Shown here: positions 25,362 through 34,356 of the stretch, piece after piece
How positions within the stretch are numbered: the stretch's first letter is position 1
How the letters are laid out: each line of letters begins with the position of its first letter
NCBI RefSeq assembly: GCF_934372025.1
Contig: NZ_CAKROJ010000007.1
Coordinates: forward strand, 1 to 64,000
Length of the DNA stretch: 64,000 nt
Origin: an uncultured Blautia sp.
GTDB lineage: Bacteria > Bacillota > Clostridia > Lachnospirales > Lachnospiraceae
Reading direction: 5' to 3'
The notes under the pieces: model-generated
Told to the model about the DNA's origin: nothing
Databases searched by the model: none
Seen by the model: the letters and a program-made list of their open reading frames with translations, nothing else
Program-made: the position numbers and the translations under genes

Positions 25362-26279
25362 TTATTTTTCTTTAGTCAATAATCCTGTTTTCTCCAGAAA
25401 TTCTCTGGCAACTTTTTTCGGATCCTCGACTTCCACATCGATCAGATAGTTCAGATCTGTACAGATCTCATTATCAAACTTTCCTGCAAGTTCCTCAAAG
25501 ATTGGCTCCAGCTCCGGATAATCCTCATAAAGATCCGCACGGAGCAGATATGCGCCATTGTATTCCGGAAAGAATTTCTGGTCATCCTCCAGTGTTACAA
25601 GTCCAAATCTCTTATTCAGACCGTCCGTGGAATACACTACCGTCACATCCATGTTTCCGGCATTCATTCCGACATATTTCAATCCTCGGTCGATGGTATT
25701 ATTCGCCTTAAAATCCAGATCATAAGTCGAAACAAAAGCATCAAAATGCTTTGAACCCTCATCAAAAAACTCATGCTCCGCTGCAAAAGTCAGCTCATAT
25801 GCATACTTTTTCAGATCACTAACTTTTGTAAGATGATATTTTTCTGCAGTCTCCGGCATTACTGCCGCCATATAAGTGTTCTGTTCTCCAAGCTTTGGTG
25901 AAAGCATGACCCTGGCTTCCTTTTTGCCAAGTTCATTCGCATAGTCATAAAGGCTTGTTCCCTCCGGGACCTCTGAAGGATCATGTCCCAGATAAGCAGT
26001 CAGAAGAGAGCCGTCATAACTCATATAGATATCCATCTTTCCATTTTTGATCTGCTCGAATGCAAGACTGCTGGCCATAGAATCCTGCACCTTAACCTTG
26101 ATGTCTGTCCGGTCCTCGATCATCTGCTTTGCGATCTGCGTAAACAACCGCATCTCTGCAAAATCACCATCAATGACCGTTACCTTTCGCACGTCTTTGG
26201 ATTCACAGGCACAGAGAGAGCTGATTAGAAAACAGCTGACAGATGCCATCAGAATTCTAGTGAGTTTTCTTTTTATCAT
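25362..26279 (-). CDS. glycine betaine/quaternary-amine ABC transporter, substrate-binding lipoprotein
   Basis: 305 aa from the ATG at 26279 with GGGGGAAG upstream; an earlier in-frame start at 26324 has no such site. A lipoprotein signal (SCFLISSLCAC, lipid on the last Cys) is followed by the OpuAC-type binding domain (about 30-300; KVTVIDGDFAEMRLFTQIAK, later DLNYLIDVEVEDPKKVAREF). It is the last gene of the eight-gene minus-strand operon. Aromatic-cage residues for trimethylammonium cannot be confirmed by eye. Context with an MttB-family enzyme argues for a betaine or carnitine-like substrate. Confidence 0.88.
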   Translation of the reverse strand: MIKRKLTRILMASVSCFLISSLCACESKDVRKVTVIDGDFAEMRLFTQIAKQMIEDRTDIKVKVQDSMASSLAFEQIKNGKMDIYMSYDGSLLTAYLGHDPSEVPEGTSLYDYANELGKKEARVMLSPKLGEQNTYMAAVMPETAEKYHLTKVSDLKKYAYELTFAAEHEFFDEGSKHFDAFVSTYDLDFKANNTIDRGLKYVGMNAGNMDVTVVYSTDGLNKRFGLVTLEDDQKFFPEYNGAYLLRADLYEDYPELEPIFEELAGKFDNEICTDLNYLIDVEVEDPKKVAREFLEKTGLLTKEK

Positions 26280-26865
26280 ATGTATCTTCCCCCTTCTTTT
26301 CCAAAAAGCCGAGCAGATAATCAAATACCATAGACATCACCATAAGGGCAAACGTTCCCTTAAAGATCATAGCAAAATTCTGGATACGGATCCCGCGGTA
26401 AAGAACACTTCCCAGACCGCCACCGCCCACAAATGTACCAAATACCGCCACACCTACTGCTGTTACCACAGCAATACGGATTCCGGTTAAAATAAAAGGA
26501 AAAGCCATCGGGAATTCCACATATTTCAGCTTTTCCCATCGATTCATCCCCATAGCATCTGCCGTCTCTTTATAGACTGCGCTGACATTTTTTAAACCGG
26601 TATCTGTATTTCGGACAATTGGAAGGAGCAGATACAAAACCATTGCAATGATCACCGTCACTGCGTTGGCGCCAAACACTGTCATAAGCAGACCCATAAC
26701 AGCAAGAACGGGAACCGTCTGCATCAGATCCACTGCTGTCAGGATCACCTTGCCTGCTTTGGGGTGATAGTAGGTAAAGATTCCCATCGGAACACCGACC
26801 AGAACCACCAGAAAGCAGGATACTATCACTAAATATAAATGTTCCAGAACCATTTCAAGATTCAT
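26257..26865 (-). CDS. quaternary-amine ABC transporter permease (OpuCD-like)
   Basis: 202 aa from the ATG at 26865 (MNLEMVLEHLYLVIVSCFLV); the frame also allows 26889. About five membrane segments and the binding-protein-dependent permease loop EAA-like motif (ADAMGMNRWEKLKYVEFPMA, about residues 105-124). It pairs with the other permease, with which it overlaps by 11 bp, and overlaps the start of the binding protein by 23 bp, so the import genes are tightly coupled. Confidence 0.9.
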   Translation of the reverse strand: MNLEMVLEHLYLVIVSCFLVVLVGVPMGIFTYYHPKAGKVILTAVDLMQTVPVLAVMGLLMTVFGANAVTVIIAMVLYLLLPIVRNTDTGLKNVSAVYKETADAMGMNRWEKLKYVEFPMAFPFILTGIRIAVVTAVGVAVFGTFVGGGGLGSVLYRGIRIQNFAMIFKGTFALMVMSMVFDYLLGFLEKKGEDTYDKKKTH

Positions 26866-27499
26866 CTTCCTGCAACCCCTTTGACACACATATTTTCTCT
26901 ATTTTATCAATTACCAGACGAAACAGCACCGCAAGAACTGCTATTGGAATAGAGCCGATCACGATATATTCTTTTACATTAGCATCGATCCCACGATATA
27001 TAAATTCTCCCAGTCCTCCCTGACCGATCATTGCCGCCAGTATTGCCCAGCTCACGGTATAGATCAGTGACATACGGATTCCTGAAAAGATTGCCGGAAG
27101 TGCCATAGGAAATTCCACGCGCCAGAACATCTGCCACTTGTTCATTCCACAGCCTTTTGCCACTTCCATGAAACTCTGATCGATACTCAAAAAACCCTGA
27201 TACGAATTTTTAAGAATTGGAAAAACCGCATAAATACTCAACGCAGTAAGAACCGTCAGGACCGTCATTCCCAGTTTCAGCATCAGGACCCCAATAAAAA
27301 CGATACCTGGAATTGTCTGAAAAACACTGACCAATGGCATAATGATCACCGCTGCCCTGCGGAAGCGAGAAAGAAATACCGCAAGCACCAGACCAATCAC
27401 AACCGCGATCAGCACTGATATCACTACATACACAATATGCTGCCCGATGGCAGTCAACAACTTTGCACCATATTTATCGATAAACGTCTGCATTATCAC
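26855..27499 (-). CDS. quaternary-amine ABC transporter permease (OpuCB-like)
   Basis: 214 aa with five to six membrane segments. The coupling-helix motif is AKGCGMNKWQMFWRVEFPMA (about residues 114-133). It overlaps the end of the ATPase gene by 4 bp (ATGA-type coupling) and the following permease by 11 bp. With its partner it forms the membrane channel of an OpuC-type importer. Confidence 0.9.
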   Translation of the reverse strand: MIMQTFIDKYGAKLLTAIGQHIVYVVISVLIAVVIGLVLAVFLSRFRRAAVIIMPLVSVFQTIPGIVFIGVLMLKLGMTVLTVLTALSIYAVFPILKNSYQGFLSIDQSFMEVAKGCGMNKWQMFWRVEFPMALPAIFSGIRMSLIYTVSWAILAAMIGQGGLGEFIYRGIDANVKEYIVIGSIPIAVLAVLFRLVIDKIEKICVSKGLQEDES

Positions 27500-28443
27500 A
27501 CCTGCTTTATAAGAGACTGAATGATACTCTCCATAGAAAGTTCACCAATAAGCGCACCCTGCTCGTCCTTTACATAAATCTGTTTATATTTAGAAAGATC
27601 AATATTCTGACTGATCTCCTTGATTCCCTCTGTCATAGAAACCACCGGTGCATCGGCGCTGATGATTCCATTGTACGGCAGCATCATATCTCCTGCCGTG
27701 AGCTGATCTCCGGAAATACTGACTTCCTGAAGAGATATAAACTTTCGGATCTCCTCGTTTGCCGGATGGAGCACCATCTCCTTTGGTGCTGCTTCCTGAA
27801 GGATATGACCCTTGTCCATAAATATCACACGATCGGCCATCTTCATAGCCTCATGCATATCATGGGTGATAAAAAGGACACTGATATTTAATTTTTTCTG
27901 AATCTTTTTGACCTCCGACTGAAGGATCTCTCTGGTAATCGGATCCAGAGCTCCAAAAGGCTCATCCATAAGAATGATCGGAGGATTTACAGCCAGTGCA
28001 CGCAGCACACCAATTCGCTGCTGCTGTCCACCCGAGAGCTGTTTTGGATATTTTCTGCCATATTCCTCATAAGGCATGTTAACGATATCCATAAGTTCTC
28101 TCACTCTTTTTCTTGTTTTCTCTTTGTCCCATTTCATGATCTTCGGAACAACAGAAATATTCTCCGCTACCGTCATATTTGGAAACAGACCAATCTGCTG
28201 GATCACATAACCGATCGATGTACGAAGCTTCACCAGATCCATCTCACGGTTATCCACTCCGTTAATAAGGATCTGTCCACCTGATGGTTCGATCAGACGG
28301 TTTAACATCTTTACCGTTGTTGTTTTTCCACAGCCGGACGGTCCGATCATCACCACAAACTCTCCTTGTTCAACGGTGAAACTTACATCCTTGATAATTT
28401 CTCTGTCTCCGTAACTTTTCCTGACGTTTTTGTAAATTATCAT
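27496..28443 (-). CDS. quaternary-amine ABC transporter ATP-binding protein (OpuCA-like)
   Basis: 315 aa. Walker A GPSGCGKTTT (about 34-43), signature LSGGQQQR (about 138-145), Walker B IILMDEP (about 156-162) and the switch histidine ITHD. The C-terminal 80 residues form one short CBS-like region (SKYKQIYVKDEQGALIGELS), shorter than the paired CBS domains that sense ionic strength in OpuCA, so osmotic gating may be weaker or absent. It lies between the methyltransferase and the permeases in the same operon. Confidence 0.92.
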   Translation of the reverse strand: MIIYKNVRKSYGDREIIKDVSFTVEQGEFVVMIGPSGCGKTTTVKMLNRLIEPSGGQILINGVDNREMDLVKLRTSIGYVIQQIGLFPNMTVAENISVVPKIMKWDKEKTRKRVRELMDIVNMPYEEYGRKYPKQLSGGQQQRIGVLRALAVNPPIILMDEPFGALDPITREILQSEVKKIQKKLNISVLFITHDMHEAMKMADRVIFMDKGHILQEAAPKEMVLHPANEEIRKFISLQEVSISGDQLTAGDMMLPYNGIISADAPVVSMTEGIKEISQNIDLSKYKQIYVKDEQGALIGELSMESIIQSLIKQV

Positions 28444-28519
28444 TATTCATCAACCCCTTTATACAGAAAGGTGAAGGCGATCCAGGCAGACCACCTTCAC
28501 CCATTTCAGTATAAATTAA

Positions 28520-29923
28520 TTATAAGTACTTTTCAATTACCTTCAGCTGTTCTGGAGTGATCTCTGGAGCTTTGTAGCTTTCAATTCGGTTCTTAACAAC
28601 TTCAGAAGCACGATCTTTGATGCTTACGCTGCCATCATTTTCCCATGCCTTGTAGTCAGTCTTAACAAAGATATCCGGAATGAAGTGCTCTTTCCTGTAT
28701 TCTTTTGGAGTTCTTCCATAAAGGAAGGTTCCTTTTGGACCAACTTTGGCGATTTCTGCTGTATAGTCTTTTGTTTTGTCGATATCCACACCTTTGTAGA
28801 TACGTTTAACCATCTTAATAAGCTGCTCATCAACCACATATTTTTCAAGAGATGTTACGTTAAATCCACTTAACATACCAGCTGCAAAGTAGATCAGGTC
28901 TACATCACTTAAGGTTCCGCACATCAGGTTCAGTGCAGATTCCACACCAGCCTGGAAGTCAATGTCAATTGCATCGTTTAATGCTCCGGAAGTACGGAAT
29001 GGCATATGATAGAATTTAGCCATTGCTGCAGTTGCCAGAGAGATCAGGGCTGTTTCACTGTTACCCAGTGCCATGGAAACTTTTCTCAGGTTTGTAGATG
29101 TAGAAGTATTTCCGTAGAAAATCGGAAGACCTGGTTTTAACAGCTGGATCAGCACGATCGCTGCCAGAAGTTCTGCGTTGTTCTGAATGATTGTTCCCAT
29201 TAAGGAAGCCTGGCTTGTCAGAGCCGGAAGAGAACATGCAGCCAGCTGGATCGGCTGATTACGCTCACAATATACATACAGTGCATCCAGTGCTTCTTTG
29301 ATATAAGCAAGTGGAGAGATTGGGCTGACACAACCGATCATAACTGGTTCGTTGTTTTCTTTACCGATAAACTGAGAAACCATGTCGATCAGTCTTGTAG
29401 CTACCATACCGGTATCTTCCTTTGCTGTCATAAGAGCAGTAATGGACATCGGCAGAGTTGTATAACGAAGCAGTGCCGCCATCATGTGATATGCTCTCTC
29501 GTTACGGTCGATATCATAAGTATCGCAGAGATTTAAGTGAGTCATATCCAGGCAGTCACTTGTCTGAACCAGTTTACAGATGCGTACATAGTCATCCATA
29601 ACAGCGAAACGGAATTTGCCGTCCTCGAGGATGTACGGAGGGCTTCCTGCTGTACACATGCTCTTGCTTCCGCGACCCATCTGATAGACGGTTCCGTCCG
29701 GACGATAAAGCTCTAAGGTATCCACAACTGTGGAAAGTCCTTTTTCTACCAGATCTTTTGTAAAGTAAACAACATTTCCGTCAACACGTGCGCCGTGTTT
29801 CTGAAGGACATTTCTTGCCTTCTCATCATCAAATACACAGCCTGTCTCGGCTAATACTTTTAAGGACTGCTCATGGATAAATGCAGCATCCTCTTGTGTA
29901 AAAAACAGTTTTTCTAAATTCAT
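28520..29923 (-). CDS. MttB-family methyltransferase without pyrrolysine (MtgB/MtcB/MtpB-like)
   Basis: 467 aa, full length, with no in-frame TAG: the pyrrolysine of true trimethylamine MttB is absent. The non-pyrrolysine members characterised so far move a methyl group from glycine betaine, proline betaine, carnitine or similar to a corrinoid protein. The TIM-barrel protein starts NLEKLFFTQEDAAFIHEQSL and ends APEITPEQLKVIEKYL, both family hallmarks. It shares an operon with a corrinoid protein, a methyl-THF enzyme and a quaternary-amine importer. Which amine it uses cannot be read from sequence. Confidence 0.92.
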   Translation of the reverse strand: MNLEKLFFTQEDAAFIHEQSLKVLAETGCVFDDEKARNVLQKHGARVDGNVVYFTKDLVEKGLSTVVDTLELYRPDGTVYQMGRGSKSMCTAGSPPYILEDGKFRFAVMDDYVRICKLVQTSDCLDMTHLNLCDTYDIDRNERAYHMMAALLRYTTLPMSITALMTAKEDTGMVATRLIDMVSQFIGKENNEPVMIGCVSPISPLAYIKEALDALYVYCERNQPIQLAACSLPALTSQASLMGTIIQNNAELLAAIVLIQLLKPGLPIFYGNTSTSTNLRKVSMALGNSETALISLATAAMAKFYHMPFRTSGALNDAIDIDFQAGVESALNLMCGTLSDVDLIYFAAGMLSGFNVTSLEKYVVDEQLIKMVKRIYKGVDIDKTKDYTAEIAKVGPKGTFLYGRTPKEYRKEHFIPDIFVKTDYKAWENDGSVSIKDRASEVVKNRIESYKAPEITPEQLKVIEKYL

Positions 29924-29982
29924 ATTTGTATTCTCCTGTTAATTGAATCACTTTTTTATAATACTGTTAATTTTGTTTTTAT

Positions 29983-31248
29983 TTACCGCTCTTTTGCTTC
30001 CAGCTTCTTTGCATATACCTTTACTAAATATGCACATAAAACTGAAAGTAATGCACTGACTGCCAGAACACCAAAGATTCTTGTGTAAGCGCCTGAGGTA
30101 TCGTAGGTATCCAACCACTTACCGGCAATCGGTGATACAAACATATCCGGTACAAATCCAATTACGGAGAGGATTCCGGAAGCAGATCCAAAAATGGCTG
30201 CCGGAACTTTTGTTTCCGTAAACATGGAAGAGGTTACGCCATAAGCACCATTTAAGAAGAATGACAGTATGATGATCAAAATCACTGCCGGAATGATCAC
30301 CTCTGCTTTTTTCGGTGCCACAGCCAGGATAGCCAGGCAGACTGCTGTAACTGCACCACAGACAATGATCATGATAGAAGGTTTCTTCTTCTGTGCGATT
30401 CTTCCAACGATCGGAGATGAGAAAAGGCTGGTACCATAGGTACGGATCGTTCCTACGATAGAAGCGATTGCTGCGGTTGCCCCGATAGCAGTTAAAAAGG
30501 ATACTGTATATGCCAGTGAAGTATAAATTGTGTAAACGAAGAACATACATAAAGTAGTCAGCCATACGCCAGGATGCTTTAATGCCTGTCCTAATTCGCT
30601 GAAATCCAGTTTCTTCTTTTCAGTATTTGCAAATTCATCTGCAAACTTAGGAATGAAGATAAAGGACAGTACTGCAAATACCGCATTGATGATCGCGTAG
30701 AACATGATTACTGTCTTGAATCCCTTGGCAGGATCTGTAAACTTACCAAAAATTGCAATTGAGATAAAGCTTACTACAAGCCCTACTACACCTACCACAC
30801 CATAGGAAACACCAATGTTTGTGGAATAGTTTTCTTCTGTACTTACAAGGCGGATCGCTTTGTAACGGATTCCCCAGAAGATAAATGTGGTACACAGTCC
30901 AAAGAGCAGGAAGATCACTTTTAACTGACCGTAGCTCGGAGCTGTGGAATACCAGAATGTTAAAATTGAACTCATGGCAAATCCAAGTGTTGCCAGATAT
31001 TTTACACGGACCTTATCTGCCAGAACGCCGCCTGGGAAATATGCGATGGTTGCTGTTGTACCATACAGACCATAAAGTACACCAAGCTGACTGTTGGAAA
31101 TCTTAAGACCATCAATAACCTGATCATAAAAAGAATATCTTGCCAGATAAGTTAAATAAACAACGTAAGCACCGCAACTGATGATTGCGACTACCATCCA
31201 TCTAGTAAACGTACTGATCGAAGCGGATGTTTTCAACTCTTTATCCAT
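29983..31248 (-). CDS. MFS transporter in the methyltransferase operon
   Basis: 421 aa with about twelve membrane segments and the MFS loop motif between helices 2 and 3 (GGVLADKVRVKYL, about residues 74-86). It lies between the corrinoid protein and the MttB-family gene, so it probably imports a related substrate or exports the demethylated product, complementing the ABC importer at the operon's end. Substrate not known. The start MDKELKTSAS follows a GGGGGAT site 18 bp after the corrinoid gene. Confidence 0.85.
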   Translation of the reverse strand: MDKELKTSASISTFTRWMVVAIISCGAYVVYLTYLARYSFYDQVIDGLKISNSQLGVLYGLYGTTATIAYFPGGVLADKVRVKYLATLGFAMSSILTFWYSTAPSYGQLKVIFLLFGLCTTFIFWGIRYKAIRLVSTEENYSTNIGVSYGVVGVVGLVVSFISIAIFGKFTDPAKGFKTVIMFYAIINAVFAVLSFIFIPKFADEFANTEKKKLDFSELGQALKHPGVWLTTLCMFFVYTIYTSLAYTVSFLTAIGATAAIASIVGTIRTYGTSLFSSPIVGRIAQKKKPSIMIIVCGAVTAVCLAILAVAPKKAEVIIPAVILIIILSFFLNGAYGVTSSMFTETKVPAAIFGSASGILSVIGFVPDMFVSPIAGKWLDTYDTSGAYTRIFGVLAVSALLSVLCAYLVKVYAKKLEAKER

Positions 31249-31266
31249 AAGATCCCCCTCTTTGCT

Positions 31267-31911
31267 TTATGCAGTTTTAGCCCATGACTTGCAATAATCG
31301 ATTGTTGTCTGCGGGCTGCTTGCCCATGCATCTGCACCAGTCTGTTCACAAACTTCAGCATTTACCGGAGCGCCACCAATAACGATCTTAACATCGTCTC
31401 TCATGCCGGCTGCTTTGAATGCATCGATTGTATCTTTCATGGAGTCGATAGCAAGTGTCAGAACACCTGACAGACCAATGATATTGATTCCTTCTGCTTT
31501 TGCAGTCTCAACGATTTTTTCAGGAGCTACGTCGATACCAAGGTCAAGAACTTCAAATCCTGCTGCTTCAAGCATGGAACGTACGATATTCTTTCCGATA
31601 TCATGAAGGTCATCTTTAACAGTACAAAGGATCATTCTTGCTTTTACTGTATCTTCGCCGCCTTCAGAGATCAGAGCATCTTTTAAGATCTCAACAGCTT
31701 TTGTCATCAGCTCACCTGCATAGATCAGGTCACCAACGAAATATTCTCCTTCTTCGAAAAGAGCTCCTACTGTATCCATACCCTTCTGACAGGCTTCCAT
31801 AGCTTTCTGAGCATCAGCACCACCTTCAGCCATTACCTGCTCCAGTGTTTCTACCATAACGTCTTCATCAAGGTCTCCCATAGCCTCTGCTAATTCATCA
31901 AAATTAAACAT
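31267..31911 (-). CDS. corrinoid (B12-binding) methyl carrier protein, MtgC/MttC-like
   Basis: 214 aa. A B12-binding-2 helical cap (1-90; EEGEYFVGDLIYAGELM) precedes a B12-binding Rossmann domain with the lower-ligand motif D-L-H-D-I-G (VKDDLHDIGKNIV, about residues 100-112), whose His coordinates cobalt, then LDLGIDV and GLSGVLTL and GGAPV. It carries the methyl group from the MttB-family enzyme to the THF methyltransferase. Second gene of the operon. Confidence 0.95.
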   Translation of the reverse strand: MFNFDELAEAMGDLDEDVMVETLEQVMAEGGADAQKAMEACQKGMDTVGALFEEGEYFVGDLIYAGELMTKAVEILKDALISEGGEDTVKARMILCTVKDDLHDIGKNIVRSMLEAAGFEVLDLGIDVAPEKIVETAKAEGINIIGLSGVLTLAIDSMKDTIDAFKAAGMRDDVKIVIGGAPVNAEVCEQTGADAWASSPQTTIDYCKSWAKTA

Positions 31912-31974
31912 ATTTTATTCTCCTTATTCACTCTCAATTTGTTTTTATTTAATAAATATTATATATAAGATCTA

Positions 31975-32787
31975 TTATTTCTTCTTTGCACCGATCAGGC
32001 CTTTGCGATATGCACGGTTATATTTTCTTCCGCCTTTATCTTTCATGCAAAGTGCTTCACATGCATAAATTGTGCTCATGATATCCACATTACATGGGTC
32101 CATGATCGCGGAATCCAGACCAGCTTGGATTGCATAGGCCATACAGTTGGAGTTAATGTACTTTCTTGCCGGCATCTCAAAGCTGATATTAGAGATTGCT
32201 CCGGTTACTTTTACTTCTGGAGCATATTCATGAATTCCTCTGATACATGCTTCAAAATCCTGCATTGCGGAAGGCATAGTAGAAAGCGCCATTACGCATG
32301 GATCGATGTGAAGATGATCCAGTGCCACGCCATATTTTACTGCTTTGTCGATGATACGTTTTGCAATATCGATCTTCTTGTCAACTTCTGTTGGAATTCC
32401 GCCCTTATCACAGGTAAGACCTACAACATTCCAGTCAGTTCCAGCGATCAGCGGGAAGATTGTTTCGCACTTATCACCTTCCTCATTTACTGAATTAACC
32501 ATACCTGGTTTCTTTACAAGACCTTCCTCAAGGATTCTTGCAAGAAGTTTTGCATTTGGGCTGTCAATGCAGATCGGTGTGTCAGAAACCTGCTGGATCA
32601 GGTCGATCAGCCATACCATCGCATCATACTCAAGTTCCGGTGCAGTACTTGCTGCACAGTCGATAAAGTGTGCTCCGGCCTCAGTCTGAATCTGGGCACG
32701 CTGCCTGATCAGCTCCGCATCGCGATCAGCAATAGCCTGCTTTACCGAAGGAATTGCTCCGTTAATTTTCTCTCCGATAATAATCAT
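31975..32787 (-). CDS. methyltetrahydrofolate:corrinoid methyltransferase (MtgA/MtqA-like)
   Basis: 270 aa, a pterin-binding TIM barrel of the MtrH/MetH family. It starts MIIIGEKINGAIPSVKQAIA and has the pterin-site blocks AHFIDCAAS (about 37-45) and PICIDSPN (about 73-80). It transfers the corrinoid-bound methyl group to tetrahydrofolate, delivering it to one-carbon metabolism and, in acetogens, the Wood-Ljungdahl pathway. First gene of the minus-strand operon, directly behind a strong promoter at 32855-32883 with a regulator-like site on its -10 box. Confidence 0.93.
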   Translation of the reverse strand: MIIIGEKINGAIPSVKQAIADRDAELIRQRAQIQTEAGAHFIDCAASTAPELEYDAMVWLIDLIQQVSDTPICIDSPNAKLLARILEEGLVKKPGMVNSVNEEGDKCETIFPLIAGTDWNVVGLTCDKGGIPTEVDKKIDIAKRIIDKAVKYGVALDHLHIDPCVMALSTMPSAMQDFEACIRGIHEYAPEVKVTGAISNISFEMPARKYINSNCMAYAIQAGLDSAIMDPCNVDIMSTIYACEALCMKDKGGRKYNRAYRKGLIGAKKK

Positions 32788-32854
32788 TTGTATTCCCTCC
32801 CATTACACCATAAAAAAATATATATAACATTGGTGATTCATCTTTATATCATCT

Positions 32855-32883
32855 AGTATAGACAAGTTTATATATGGTGTCAA
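32855..32883 (-). promoter_or_regulatory. promoter of the methyltransferase/importer operon with a HutC-type operator
   Basis: TTGACA (32878-32883), 17-bp spacer, TATACT (32855-32860) on the minus strand. GTCTATAC (32856-32863, minus strand) fits the GTnTAnAC consensus of HutC-subfamily GntR regulators and overlaps the -10 box, so binding would block RNA polymerase. A GntR/UTRA gene is encoded 1.5 kb away in the divergent operon. Confidence 0.7.
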
Positions 32884-32953
32884 CGAGATTGTTTATTTTT
32901 TATACTTTTCATCTATCTTGCACAATTTTTTTATGCAAATTTGTTAATAGTTA

Positions 32954-32993
32954 CTTGTCTATTATTGACTTTTCTTATGTTTCAAGCTATTAT
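32954..32993 (+). promoter_or_regulatory. promoter of the DUF1638-corrinoid-gntR-RACo operon
   Basis: TTGACT (32965-32970), 17-bp spacer, TATTAT (32988-32993). Just upstream ACTTGTCTAT (32954-32963) repeats ten bases found at the opposing promoter on the minus strand (32859-32868), so one regulator may hold both promoters. Confidence 0.65.
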
Positions 32994-33021
32994 GAAGAGA
33001 AGAAAAAAGGAAGATGTTTTT

Positions 33022-33678
33022 ATGGACAGAACACTTGTAATCGGATGCCGGACTACCGAAAATGAACTGCTCGCCACCATGAAAAAAACAGGTATCACCT
33101 ACGAAGTCGAGTGGATCGAGGCACGGCTCCATAATGTAAAAAAGAAACTGAATAAAGCGCTCTCTGATCTGATCGCTGAAGCAGCAGATTATGACACGAT
33201 CCTGTTCGCCACCGGCTTTTGCGGAAACTCGATCGCAGGGCTTGAAAGCGGCCATTCCAGGCTTGTTTTTCCCCGTGTAGATGACTGCACATCGCTGCTC
33301 CTTGGAGGCACCCGCGAAAAGACCAAATGGATGGATTCTTACTTTCTGACAGAATGCTGGCTTAAGAGCGAAGGAAACATCTGGGATGAATATAAGCGGG
33401 CGATCAAGCGCTATGGTCCCCAACGTGCAGATGCCATCTTTCATGTTATGTTCGCCCACTATAAACGAGTCACTCTTATCGATACCGGCTGCTATGATCT
33501 TGTAAAGACAAAAGAAATGGCTGCCGAGATCGCCAGAACGTTCTCTCTGGATCTCAATGTCCTTCCAGGAACTCTTTCTTATTTAGAAGATCTCCTGACC
33601 GGCAGCTGGAATCCGGACCGTTTTCTCGTTGTTCCACCTCAGAGTACGATCTCATCAGAGGATTTAATTATTTTGTAA
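33022..33678 (+). CDS. DUF1638 protein linked to corrinoid methyltransferases
   Basis: 218 aa from the ATG at 33022 with AAAGGAAG upstream; earlier in-frame ATGs lie in the promoter. It has the DUF1638 pattern: VIGCRTTENELLA at the start, ATGFCGNSIAGL near residue 63 and VVPPQSTISSEDLI near the end. The cysteines at C9, C66 and C85 and the motif FPRVDDCTSLLLG could bind a metal or cofactor. The biochemical role is unproven; the family often sits beside MttB-type methyltransferases and corrinoid proteins, as here. First gene of the plus-strand operon, 18 bp before the next. Confidence 0.85.
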   Translation: MDRTLVIGCRTTENELLATMKKTGITYEVEWIEARLHNVKKKLNKALSDLIAEAADYDTILFATGFCGNSIAGLESGHSRLVFPRVDDCTSLLLGGTREKTKWMDSYFLTECWLKSEGNIWDEYKRAIKRYGPQRADAIFHVMFAHYKRVTLIDTGCYDLVKTKEMAAEIARTFSLDLNVLPGTLSYLEDLLTGSWNPDRFLVVPPQSTISSEDLIIL

Positions 33679-33696
33679 TTATATAGGAGTTTTCAC

Positions 33697-34356
33697 ATGA
33701 CTGATATCACCCACCTGAAAGAACAACTGATCGATGCCATAACTAAGCTCGATGATGAACTTTCTCAATCCTGTGCAGAAGAACTGATCTCTCTTGGTAT
33801 TCCTTTCGCAGAGCTTCAGTCCTGTCTGGATCTTGGATTAAAGCAAGTAAATAACCTTTTTGAAGAGGGCGAATATTTTCTTGCAGACCTTATGTTTGCA
33901 GGAATGCTTTATCGCTCCATTTTAGATCTGATTCCTGTTCCGGCTGATTCCTCCTCTGCAGTCCGCAAATGTGTACTGATCGGAGTAGTTGAGCGCGATA
34001 TCCACGGAATCGGCAAAGACATTGTTTCAGGACTTTTAAAAGCATACAATTTTGATGTGATTGATCTGGGAACGAACGTTTCTCCATCATCTTTTGTAAA
34101 AGCAATCAAGACTCATCATCCTCAGATCGTTTTGATGAGCGGTATGATGCACTACTCTCAGGATTCTATGAAGCGGACTGTTGATGCCATTAAAAAAGCA
34201 GGGCTCCGCGATAGCGTCACCATCCTTATCGGGGGTGGCTGTGTAAACGATTCTATTCTGGAATATATTGGTGCTGATGCCCGTGTAAGTGAACCACTCG
34301 ACACCGTTGCGCTTTGCAACCAACTAATTTCCAGAGGTACTTATGAAAAACAATAA
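33697..34356 (+). CDS. second corrinoid-binding protein
   Basis: 219 aa with the same two-part layout as the carrier at 31267-31911: a helical cap (EEGEYFLADLMFAGML) and a B12-binding domain. The cobalt ligand motif is D-I-H-G-I-G (VERDIHGIGKDIV), with Gly where the other copy has Asp after His. Later blocks are IDLGTNVSPSSF, VLMSGMM and IGGGCV. It is clearly divergent from the first carrier, so it may serve a different methyltransferase or sense methylation. It overlaps the gntR gene by 14 bp. Confidence 0.93.
   Translation: MTDITHLKEQLIDAITKLDDELSQSCAEELISLGIPFAELQSCLDLGLKQVNNLFEEGEYFLADLMFAGMLYRSILDLIPVPADSSSAVRKCVLIGVVERDIHGIGKDIVSGLLKAYNFDVIDLGTNVSPSSFVKAIKTHHPQIVLMSGMMHYSQDSMKRTVDAIKKAGLRDSVTILIGGGCVNDSILEYIGADARVSEPLDTVALCNQLISRGTYEKQ

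Noticed and set aside
28520..29923. A pyrrolysine (TAG) codon in the MttB-family methyltransferase gene
   Set aside because: The gene is open for 467 codons with no in-frame TAG. It belongs to the non-pyrrolysine branch and no pyl genes are visible.
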